20,849 nt of DNA from a virus: positions 1-20,849 of IMG/VR virus record IMGVR_UViG_3300005941_000067, one strand, 5' to 3'. The position numbers and the translations under genes are program-made. The notes below the pieces were generated by a model, which ran no database searches, was not told the DNA's origin, and was given only the letters and a program-made list of their open reading frames with translations. Below, one piece after another: positions 1-6,412 of this stretch (the stretch's first letter is position 1; the number at the start of each line of letters is the position of its first letter).

Positions 1-1
1 C

Positions 2-1402
2 CTTAAAGTTAAAATTGAGGAAATAACTGAAACCATTAAAACATTCATAAAAGATATAGCAAATCCAGATGTTAGTTTTAGCGAAGCATTAAAAAAATTG
101 TTTAAAGGCGATGGAAAAGATGGAAAGAAAATAGATGTTGGTAAAATGTTAGGTGAAGCGGTCGCTGCAGCTTGGGAAAATATTGATCTTAATATACCAT
201 GGGGCGCACTATTTGTTGGCGGATTAGCAGGAATAGGAGCTGCAATAGCGGCACCAGTACTTGCAGTACCTGCAGGTATAGCGGTCGCAATAACAGCATT
301 CTTTGGAGCACAAGCACTTAAGAATTTAGTATCAGGAGCATGGGATCTATTAGTTGCAGGTTTTACTTTTGGAGCAGATGTTGTAAGTTCTCTAACATCT
401 GGCATAGGCGGGTTGTTTACTAGCGCCTGGGAAACTGTTAAAGGATGGTTATCCTTTGGTCCAGATAATACATTTAGTATAAGTGCCCTTGGAACTAAAG
501 CATGGGAAACTGTTACAGGTTGGTTTGGGTTAACCGGATTAGACTTTAGCATCTCTGCATTAGGAACAGTAGCATGGGAAGCAGTAAAGACTTGGTTTAG
601 CTTTGGCACTGAAGTAGCGTATAGTATAGGATCATTAGCACTTACAGCATGGAATACTGTTACAGGTTGGTTTGGCTTTGGCGAAGGCGAAGCAGCGTAT
701 AGTATAGGAACATTAGCAACTTCGGCCTGGAATACTGTAACAGGGTGGTTTGGCTTTGGAGACATGGAAATGCCTAGTATAAAAAGTATGTTCCAGACAG
801 TTATTGACAAAGTTAAAGGCTTCTTTACCTTTGACTTTAAAATGCCTAACTTCAAATCGTTTTTACCAAAATGGATGGGCGGTGAAGGCAAAACTTTATC
901 AGACGCAGGTGATGCTGCAGGTACAGGCGTAACAACACAAATGGCTGTAGCACAAGCACCAAGTGTAAGCATGCCTACAGAAACAGGATCAGCACTTAGT
1001 AACTTAGCAACAGTGAGTTATGCTACTTTAAATGCAGAATTAATGAATTTAAAAAGCAACATGGATAATATTGGTAAAATTGATGGCTTCAAAACTACCA
1101 TTGCTAGCCTAAATGAGCTTGACAAAGGCGGAGTTTCCAAGTATAATGATGCAGTAAAGGATTTAAATGAGACATTTAAAGATTTGAATAAAACATTGTC
1201 AGAAGATAACAAAGGATTATTTGGCGGTGGAACAGGTGTTGCATCTGCAGACGTACTTAAAAGTCAAGCTATGTCCGGAAATAGCAATAATGAGTTAAAT
1301 ACAACTATGCAATTATTGCTCGCAGAAATGAAACAAGTTAATGAAAATACTGGTTCTAAATTGCCTAAAGCAATAAGAGAGACCGGAACCGCGCACAGTT
1401 AG
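2..1402 (+). CDS. Probable tail tape-measure protein, 3' part (5' end outside window)
   Basis: The frame is open from base 2, so the first in-window start-like codon (TTG at 98) is probably not the real start and this is the C-terminal part of a longer protein. Residues near nt 215-325 form a long Gly/Ala-rich hydrophobic stretch that could span a membrane. It is followed by at least five tandem repeats of 24-26 residues with the pattern AW-x-x-V-x-x-W-F-x-F-G (nt 425-763), then amphipathic segments. The C-terminal tail near nt 1297-1380 (LLLAEMKQVNENT) is like the ends of phage tape-measure proteins. Tape measures run through the tail tube, set its length, and commonly carry hydrophobic segments and Trp/Phe-spaced repeats, which fits. 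The gene ends 8 nt before the portal gene; in T4 that place is held by tail tube gene 19, so the position is unusual. It could instead be another membrane-active virion protein. The function is inferred from composition and repeats, not from a firm family match. Confidence 0.55.
   Translation, partial: LKVKIEEITETIKTFIKDIANPDVSFSEALKKLFKGDGKDGKKIDVGKMLGEAVAAAWENIDLNIPWGALFVGGLAGIGAAIAAPVLAVPAGIAVAITAFFGAQALKNLVSGAWDLLVAGFTFGADVVSSLTSGIGGLFTSAWETVKGWLSFGPDNTFSISALGTKAWETVTGWFGLTGLDFSISALGTVAWEAVKTWFSFGTEVAYSIGSLALTAWNTVTGWFGFGEGEAAYSIGTLATSAWNTVTGWFGFGDMEMPSIKSMFQTVIDKVKGFFTFDFKMPNFKSFLPKWMGGEGKTLSDAGDAAGTGVTTQMAVAQAPSVSMPTETGSALSNLATVSYATLNAELMNLKSNMDNIGKIDGFKTTIASLNELDKGGVSKYNDAVKDLNETFKDLNKTLSEDNKGLFGGGTGVASADVLKSQAMSGNSNNELNTTMQLLLAEMKQVNENTGSKLPKAIRETGTAHS
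425..763 (+). repeat. Five tandem Trp-rich coding repeats (72-78 bp period)
   Basis: Copies are marked by GCN-TGG codons with TGG at 428, 503, 575, 650 and 728, giving spacings of 75, 72, 75 and 78 bp. A degenerate earlier copy has TGG at 341. Each unit encodes an Ala-Trp, a Val three residues later, then Trp-Phe and a Phe-Gly end, joined by an SIxxL-type linker. The last two copies are the closest to each other at DNA level, which suggests recent duplication. Confidence 0.85.
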
Positions 1403-1410
1403 GATAATAT

Positions 1411-3156
1411 ATGAGTTGGAAAAAATATTTTACACCAGTACCAACTGGTAATAACACAGAAGGCAGTTATAGTCCCTTTAGCGGTCGTGGTGGCAGTATG
1501 AATGCTGGGCCTGCAAAATCTAACTATAGTTCCTACTTACCAGACGTATATGTTGGAAGTCCAAATCGTGTTGAACGCTACGGACAATATCATACAATGG
1601 ACATGGACAGTGAAGTTAATGCTGCTCTTGACATCCTCGCTGAATTCTGCACACAACAAAATACTCAAAATAGAACTCCGTTTATAACTGACTTTAAAGC
1701 AAAAGCAACAAATAGCGAAATTACAATTATTCAGCAATACTTACAACAGTGGTGTAAGTTACAAAACTTCGAAACTAGAATGTTCCGCATTTTACGTAAC
1801 ACGTTTAAAATGGGCGATGCATTTTTTATTAGAGATCCTGAAACTAAAAAATTGTTTCATGTTGATCCTGCTAAGTTAACAAAAATTATTGTCAACGAAA
1901 GTGAAGGCAAGAAGCCCGAACAGTATGTAATTAAAGATTTTAATTTAAATTTTGGAGAAATGGTAGCAACTACACCTTTCCAAACTAACGGAAACGTTAC
2001 TGGCGGCGGAGAAGGGTATTTAACTGGCGGTGCAAGAGGCATGGTTGGTAATGTTAATACACAAAATGCTGCAGGTGGTAGATTCCAAAATGCAGATAAC
2101 GAAATAGCTGTTGATGCAGAGCATATGGTACATTTAAGTCTGTCAGAAGGTTTAGATATGAATTATCCTTTTGGTAATTCATTATTAGAAACAGTATTCA
2201 AAGTATATAAACAAAAAGAATTACTCGAAGATGCAATTATTATATATCGAGTACAAAGAGCGCCTGAAAGACGTGTATTTTATGTTGACGTAGGTAACAT
2301 GCCTAGCCATTTAGCTATGCAATTTGTTGAAAGAGTAAAAACTGAAATACATCAAAGACGTATTCCGTCGCAAACAGGTGGAGGAACTAATGTAATTGAC
2401 AGTAGTTATAATCCTTTAAGTATAAATGAAGACTACTTCTTCCCACAAACAGCTGAAGGTAGAGGATCAAAAGTTGAAACACTACCAGGCGGAACTAATC
2501 TTGGAGAAATTGATGACCTTAGATATTTTACTAATAAGCTCGTACGCGGTTTACGAATTCCTAGCAGTTACTTACCTACCGGCGCTGACGATGCAAGTAG
2601 TCAGTACAATGACGGTAGAGTAGGAACAGCATATATTCAAGAATTACGTTTTAATACATATTGTGAAAGACTACAAAATTTATTAATCGAAGATTTTAAT
2701 CAAGAATTTAAAAGATATCTTTTAGAAAAAGGTGTAAACATTGATACAGCAATGTTTGATCTTAGATTTCAACCACCACAGAACTTTGCAAGTTATAGAC
2801 AAAGTGAAATTGACAATGCTAGAGTACCAACATACTCACAAATGAGTCAAATACCTTATATTTCAAATCGTTTTGCAATGAAACGATTCTTAGGCATGAC
2901 AGACGAAGAGCTTGCTGAAAACGAGCGTCTGTGGAGAGAAGAAAATGACGAAACACTATCACCTGGTCCAGGTGATGCAAGTGGAGAATTGAGAGGAGCC
3001 GGAATAAGTTCAGCAGGGATCGATGCAGATTTAGGTGGCATAGAAGATGTAGCAGATGATACAGCAGACCCTGATGTAGGCGCTGATGCAGAAGCACCCG
3101 AAACAGCAACAGGTGCACCAGGCACTGACGCCCCAACAACTGACCAAACGGTATAA
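1411..3156 (+). CDS. gp20: Portal vertex protein gp20 (T4-type)
   Basis: This is the portal of the unique head vertex: a dodecameric ring through which DNA is packaged and to which the tail joins. It also nucleates scaffold assembly. The 581-residue protein opens with MSWKKYF, the usual start in marine T4-like portals. It carries the family signatures YRVQRAPERRVFYVDVGNMP (near nt 2247-2306), an ETLPGGTNLGEIDDLRYF segment (near 2475-2530) and LRIPSSYLPTG in the conserved clip/wing region. A Gly-rich insertion lies near nt 1990-2095, and the C-terminal tail of roughly 60 residues is low-complexity, acidic and Ala/Pro/Thr-rich. T4 gp20 is about 524 residues, so the extra length sits mainly in these two places. 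AGGA at 1401-1404 lies 6 nt before the ATG and supports this start. The gene order 20, small gene, core, 21, 22, 23 confirms the assignment. Confidence 0.96.
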   Translation: MSWKKYFTPVPTGNNTEGSYSPFSGRGGSMNAGPAKSNYSSYLPDVYVGSPNRVERYGQYHTMDMDSEVNAALDILAEFCTQQNTQNRTPFITDFKAKATNSEITIIQQYLQQWCKLQNFETRMFRILRNTFKMGDAFFIRDPETKKLFHVDPAKLTKIIVNESEGKKPEQYVIKDFNLNFGEMVATTPFQTNGNVTGGGEGYLTGGARGMVGNVNTQNAAGGRFQNADNEIAVDAEHMVHLSLSEGLDMNYPFGNSLLETVFKVYKQKELLEDAIIIYRVQRAPERRVFYVDVGNMPSHLAMQFVERVKTEIHQRRIPSQTGGGTNVIDSSYNPLSINEDYFFPQTAEGRGSKVETLPGGTNLGEIDDLRYFTNKLVRGLRIPSSYLPTGADDASSQYNDGRVGTAYIQELRFNTYCERLQNLLIEDFNQEFKRYLLEKGVNIDTAMFDLRFQPPQNFASYRQSEIDNARVPTYSQMSQIPYISNRFAMKRFLGMTDEELAENERLWREENDETLSPGPGDASGELRGAGISSAGIDADLGGIEDVADDTADPDVGADAEAPETATGAPGTDAPTTDQTV

Positions 3157-3159
3157 ATA
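3152..3159 (+). promoter_or_regulatory. T4-type late promoter, exact TATAAATA
   Basis: An exact TATAAATA overlaps the gp20 stop codon. By T4 geometry (8-mer at about -13 to -6) the +1 would fall on the A of the next ATG at 3165. It shares the extended TAAATACTA with the sites at 4793 and 17734. Confidence 0.65.
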
Positions 3160-3164
3160 CTATT

Positions 3165-3410
3165 ATGATACTACGTGAATTATTTTATTTTGATAAAGAA
3201 ACATTAGAACCAGTCGAAGATTCATCTTACGACCCAGACCTTGACGATTCAGTAGTTAAGAAAAGCGATACTCGCAAAACAAGACTAACATTATCCCAAA
3301 TTAACCGCGTCCGCAAAGCAGCCGACATACATACTAAAGAGTCTAGTAAAGAACTTGACTTTATAAAGCAAATGTATGGAATTCCAGCTGTTGAAGCCGG
3401 CGGGGTGTAA
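3165..3410 (+). CDS. Small conserved protein in the gp67 position
   Basis: This 81-residue protein begins MILRELFYFDKETLEPVED and contains a DTRKTRLTLSQINRVRKAAD segment and a C-terminal KELDFIKQMYGIP. From memory, similar short proteins lie directly after gp20 in marine T4-like phages. By place and length it matches T4 gp67 (about 80 residues, prohead core), but it is mixed-charge rather than strongly acidic, so orthology is not claimed. A role in head assembly is inferred from position only. No Shine-Dalgarno is visible; the start is 5 nt after a late promoter core and 8 nt after the gp20 stop. It would therefore be read from a leaderless transcript or by coupling to gp20. Its stop overlaps the next start (TAATG at 3408-3412). 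Confidence 0.8.
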   Translation: MILRELFYFDKETLEPVEDSSYDPDLDDSVVKKSDTRKTRLTLSQINRVRKAADIHTKESSKELDFIKQMYGIPAVEAGGV

Positions 3411-4135
3411 TGGCGAAGTTAGATAAGTCACAATATACAAAAGAACAATGGCGCAGAATAAAAGAAGCTCGTCGCCAAGAAAAAGCCGCGGCTAAACTTC
3501 AGCAACAACAAACTGTTACTCCGTCTGTTAAAGAAATACACGAATCGTTTCAGCCTAACACAGCATTTGTACTAGGCAACGGTGTAAGCAGAGCCTCAAT
3601 TGATCCAGAAGATTTAAAAAAGTTAGGTAAAGTTTACGGGTGTAATGCATTATATAGATCATTCGAAGCAGATTGCCTAGTTGCAGTTGATGTTAAAATG
3701 ATTCTAGAAATTAATAAGTCAAGATATCAACACAAAGTTCCTGTTTGGACAAACCCTAACAAAAGTTTTCAAAACATAAGTGGATTAAATTATTTTTCGC
3801 CTAGCAAAGGCTGGAGTAGTGGACCAACAGCACTATGGTTAGCAAGCCAGCATGGATTTAAGAACATATATATCTTAGGATTCGATTTTCAGGGCATAGA
3901 TAACGAAAAATTTAACAATTTGTATGCTGATACCATGAATTATAAGAAATCTACAGAAGGACCTACGTTTTACGGTAACTGGATGCGTCAAACTAGATCG
4001 GTGTTTAAGGACCATACTGATATCAATTACCACAGAATAGTAACTGACAAAAGTTATATTCCAAAAGACCTTAAAGAAAATACTAACCTTAGTAATTTAC
4101 ATATAGATAAGTTTAAAGAACAATTTAGTTTGTAA
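3410..4135 (+). CDS. GT42/MptE-like Rossmann-fold protein, copy 1
   Basis: This 241-residue protein has a basic, helical N-terminal extension of about 45 residues (EQWRRIKEARRQEK) and then a compact domain. Its landmarks are AFVLGNGVSR, YGCNALYR, VAVD, a KGWSSGPTALWLA segment and IYILGFDF. In that order (GN-G-S, CN-x-x-Y, S-S-G, a hydrophobic strand ending G-F/I-D-F) they resemble GT42 sialyltransferases of the CstII type and, more loosely, DUF115/MptE-like proteins. Both are nucleotide-binding Rossmann-like folds. The substrate is unknown; a glycosyltransferase acting on a virion protein or the host surface is inference. Where copy 2 has His in TYYHNW, this copy has Gly189 (TFYGNW), so activity may differ. 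It overlaps the preceding gene by 1 nt and ends 1 nt before copy 2. Such a gene inside the capsid cluster is unexpected. Confidence 0.75.
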   Translation: MAKLDKSQYTKEQWRRIKEARRQEKAAAKLQQQQTVTPSVKEIHESFQPNTAFVLGNGVSRASIDPEDLKKLGKVYGCNALYRSFEADCLVAVDVKMILEINKSRYQHKVPVWTNPNKSFQNISGLNYFSPSKGWSSGPTALWLASQHGFKNIYILGFDFQGIDNEKFNNLYADTMNYKKSTEGPTFYGNWMRQTRSVFKDHTDINYHRIVTDKSYIPKDLKENTNLSNLHIDKFKEQFSL

Positions 4136-4136
4136 T

Positions 4137-4730
4137 ATGAAAGCAAATACAGCATTTGTTATAGGTAATGGTGTAAGTAGATCAGCAATTGATCTTAACT
4201 TACTTAAAAAACACGGAACAGTGTATGCATGTAATGCTGTATACCGAGATTATGATCCTGATTACTTAGTTGCTGTTGATCCTAAGATGGTATTTGAAAT
4301 AAATGAATCGCAATACCAACACAAGTATAATAATGTATGGACAAACAAGCATAAACGATTTGAAAATCTTAATGGATTTAATTATTTTGAAAAATCACTT
4401 GGTTGGAGTAGCGGCCCAACAGCATTAAGCCTAGCAAGTGAACACAAAAACAATATTATATACATGCTAGGATTTGATTATATGGGTGTAGACAGCGGGA
4501 AACTTTATAATAACATATATGCTAACACTAAAAACTATATGAATAAAACAGATAGAGCAACTTATTATCATAACTGGTTGCGACAAACTGAAGATGTTTT
4601 TAGAAAAAATCAGCAAATAAAGTACTGTAGAATAATATTACCAGATAATTTACAGACTCACAAACTAAATAGTTTTGTCAATTATAGTACAATGTTGATT
4701 GACGATTTCCGAGTAAAATTGGGAACCTAA
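4137..4730 (+). CDS. GT42/MptE-like Rossmann-fold protein, copy 2
   Basis: This 197-residue paralog of the preceding protein lacks the basic N-terminal extension and starts almost directly with the fold (MKANTAFVIGNGVSR). It keeps YACNAVYR, YLVAVDPKMVFEIN, a GWSSGPTALSLASEH segment, IYMLGFDY and a C-terminal NWLRQTEDVFRKNQQIKYCR. By eye this order parallels CstII-like GT42 sialyltransferases, whose C-terminal half has a catalytic His; His145 in TYYHNW is a candidate equivalent. No Shine-Dalgarno is evident and the start is 1 nt after the upstream stop, so translation is probably coupled. The pair looks like a tandem duplication that has diverged: similarity runs over the full shared domain at both protein and DNA level. 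Whether it is an enzyme or a binding protein cannot be decided from sequence. Confidence 0.78.
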   Translation: MKANTAFVIGNGVSRSAIDLNLLKKHGTVYACNAVYRDYDPDYLVAVDPKMVFEINESQYQHKYNNVWTNKHKRFENLNGFNYFEKSLGWSSGPTALSLASEHKNNIIYMLGFDYMGVDSGKLYNNIYANTKNYMNKTDRATYYHNWLRQTEDVFRKNQQIKYCRIILPDNLQTHKLNSFVNYSTMLIDDFRVKLGT

Positions 4731-4749
4731 CCTCACATTTTACAAAAAA

Positions 4750-4770
4750 GCTCGTTTTGAGCCTGTTTTA
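4750..4770 (+). terminator. Weak possible terminator after the GT-like pair
   Basis: A 4-bp stem GCTC/GAGC (4750-4753 and 4759-4762) with loop GTTTT is followed by a T-containing tract. The stem is short and the T-run interrupted, so it may only slow RNA polymerase or be chance. Confidence 0.25.
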
Positions 4771-4790
4771 GCACCTATTTTCAACTATAT

Positions 4791-4798
4791 AGTAAATA
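4791..4798 (+). promoter_or_regulatory. Late promoter AGTAAATA before the prohead core gene
   Basis: AGTAAATA shares the TAAATACTA extension with the sites at 3152 and 17732 and lies in a 113-nt intergenic gap. The predicted +1 near 4804 gives a leader of about 40 nt that includes a TTACC-ATA-GGTAA hairpin (4811-4823) and the ribosome site TAGGAG (4832-4837). Confidence 0.6.
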
Positions 4799-4843
4799 CT
4801 AGTGACAGCCTTACCATAGGTAAACATTTTATAGGAGACAAAA

Positions 4844-5761
4844 ATGGCAGATCAAAATAAGTTTGAAAGTATGCTAGAAAAGCTCGTCAACGAAGACAGA
4901 GCTGGAGCAGAAGAATTATTTCACGAAATCGTAGTTGAAAAATCAAGAGATATCTACGAATCATTATTAGAAGACGACTTAGCAGAAGTTGAAGAAACAG
5001 CTGCTGAAGTTGAAGAAGCTACTGACGAAGAAGTCGATGAAGCTACTGACGAAGAAGTTGATGAAGCATCTGAAGATGACGATGCTGAAGAAGTTGCAGA
5101 AGACTTTGACCTAGACGAATTTGAAGTAGAAGCAGACCCAATGGAAGCAGACCCAGCAGATGACATGATGGGCGACATTGAAGATGCAATGGACGGCGAA
5201 GAAGATAGCGGCGAAGAAGAAATTGAAGATAGAGTTGTTGATTTAGAAGACGCATTAGACGATCTTAAATCAGAATTTGAAAAAATGATGGCTGGCGACG
5301 AAGACGAAGCTGGTGATGAAGACGAAGCTGGCGACGAAGACGAAGCTGGTGACGAAGATGACGATTCAGAAGAAGAGTCATTTAACTTTGAGTCAACTGA
5401 CGAAGAAGTTGAAGAAGCTACTGACGAAGAAGTTGAAGAAGCAGATGATGAAAAATCAGAAGCAGAAACAATGCGTGAGTATGTTGAAAAAGTAACACCT
5501 AAAATGGGCGACAATGGCGCAAATGCTAAGTCGGTTGTAGCTGGTGCTAACAACATGGGCGGAGAAGCTGGAAACATTGCACAAGGCGGTGAAGAAAGTG
5601 GACGCACAGCAGATTCAGCAAAAGAAGAAGATGCAGGCAATGTAAATAAGCCAGGCGGAAAAGCTTCTAAATCTTTAAAAGGTGATTCAAAAGGCCACGG
5701 CGCAGAGAAGAAAAGCGCAGGCGAAACTGCAGACAACAAGAAATCTGTTGTTGGCAAGTAA
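4844..5761 (+). CDS. Acidic prohead core protein (gp67/gp68-like)
   Basis: This 305-residue protein fills the gp67/gp68 position just before the protease gene. Residues 1-45 (FESMLEKLVNEDRAGAEELF, then an IVVEKSRDIYESLLE segment) resemble the N-terminal helical part of T4-type prohead core proteins. Residues about 45-210 are almost entirely Asp/Glu/Ala/Val with short tandem repeats. The last 90 residues are Gly/Lys/Ser/Asn-rich and basic. Such proteins fill the prohead core with gp22 and are cut to peptides by gp21, which favours sites of the (L/I)-x-E type. A strong TAGGAG at 4832-4837 fits the ATG at 4844, and a late promoter lies about 45 nt upstream. T4 core proteins are much shorter (about 80 and 141 residues), so the acidic region here is expanded. 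Confidence 0.82.
   Translation: MADQNKFESMLEKLVNEDRAGAEELFHEIVVEKSRDIYESLLEDDLAEVEETAAEVEEATDEEVDEATDEEVDEASEDDDAEEVAEDFDLDEFEVEADPMEADPADDMMGDIEDAMDGEEDSGEEEIEDRVVDLEDALDDLKSEFEKMMAGDEDEAGDEDEAGDEDEAGDEDDDSEEESFNFESTDEEVEEATDEEVEEADDEKSEAETMREYVEKVTPKMGDNGANAKSVVAGANNMGGEAGNIAQGGEESGRTADSAKEEDAGNVNKPGGKASKSLKGDSKGHGAEKKSAGETADNKKSVVGK
5018..5065 (+). repeat. Two tandem 24-bp repeats encoding ATDEEVDE
   Basis: Two nearly identical 24-bp units (5018-5041, 5042-5065) encode ATDEEVDE. Related copies (TDEEVEE, ATDEEVEE) recur at 5396-5440 downstream of the 18-bp array, so the acidic region was built from at least two duplicated modules. Confidence 0.85.
5291..5362 (+). repeat. Four tandem 18-bp repeats encoding AGDEDE
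   Basis: Four in-frame 18-bp units encode AGDEDE three times and a variant AGDEDD. Units differ only at a few synonymous third positions plus the end of the last copy. Copy number is likely to vary between relatives. Confidence 0.9.
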
Positions 5762-5776
5762 ATTAGGAAAATCTGA

Positions 5777-6400
5777 ATGAAAAACCTACGAGAGACATTG
5801 ACATTTGACCAAGCTAATATGGTTATTGAGTCTGCTAACGAGGGAAAAGACTTATACCTTAAGGGTATTTGTATACAGGGCGGGGTGCGTAATGCTAACC
5901 AACGTGTATATCCTGTAAAAGAAATTGGCAGGGCTGTCAAAACTCTCAATGATCAAATACAAGGAGGATATAGTGTTCTCGGAGAAGTTGATCATCCAGA
6001 AGGACTTAATATTAACCTAGACCGTGTATCACACATGATTGAATCAACATGGATGGACGGCGCTAATGGTTACGGAAAGATGAAAATTTTACCAACCCCA
6101 ATGGGACAACTAGTTAAAACAATGCTGGAAAGCGGAGTTAAACTAGGTGTTTCATCGAGGGGCTCTGGTAACGTATCAGAAGACGGGTCCGGTGAAGTAT
6201 CGGACTTTGAAATTATTACTGTGGACGTTGTGGCTCAGCCTAGCGCCCCAGGAGCATATCCTACACCAATCTACGAGCATTTAATGAATGCACGTGGAGG
6301 AATGGCAGCATATGAATTAGCACAGGCAACAAAACAAGACCCCAAGGCACAGAAATACTTAAAAGAATCGCTGATTAACATAATCAGTCGACTCCAATAA
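5777..6400 (+). CDS. gp21: Prohead maturation protease gp21
   Basis: This is a serine protease of the T4 gp21/herpesvirus assemblin-like fold that digests the prohead core and trims the capsid protein during maturation. Its 207 residues match the usual size (T4 gp21 is about 212). The motifs GEVDHPEG (residues 69-76, candidate catalytic His73) and GVSSRGSG (124-131, candidate nucleophile Ser126 or Ser127) are the family hallmarks. They are followed by a SDFEIITVDVVAQPSAPGA segment that closes the active-site core. The N-terminal region (FDQANMVIES, then RNANQRVYPVKEI) is also typical. AGGA at 5765-5768 supports the ATG. It sits 15 nt after the acidic core gene and 12 nt before the scaffold gene, so the three are probably one operon. 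Catalytic residues are assigned by motif, not by structure. Confidence 0.95.
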   Translation: MKNLRETLTFDQANMVIESANEGKDLYLKGICIQGGVRNANQRVYPVKEIGRAVKTLNDQIQGGYSVLGEVDHPEGLNINLDRVSHMIESTWMDGANGYGKMKILPTPMGQLVKTMLESGVKLGVSSRGSGNVSEDGSGEVSDFEIITVDVVAQPSAPGAYPTPIYEHLMNARGGMAAYELAQATKQDPKAQKYLKESLINIISRLQ

Positions 6401-6412
6401 AAGGAGATTAAT

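Noticed and set aside
98-100. TTG at 98 as the start of the first gene
   Set aside because: The frame stays open to base 2 with plausible protein sequence and there is no ribosome site, so the gene begins outside the window.
1294-1301. GTTAAATA inside the 3' end of the first gene as a promoter for gp20
   Set aside because: Only a partial match inside coding sequence and 110 nt from the portal start; such AT-rich matches are expected by chance here.
2819-3139. Overlapping - strand open frames opposite the gp20 C-terminus
   Set aside because: Low-complexity Leu/His or Ala/Ser products mirroring the acidic repeat-like gp20 tail; no promoter or ribosome site.
4954-5949. Long 331-codon open frame on the - strand, Ser/Ala-rich
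   Set aside because: It is the reverse shadow of the Asp/Glu-rich core gene (GAA/GAC repeats read as Ser codons), has no ribosome site, and runs over the start of gp21.
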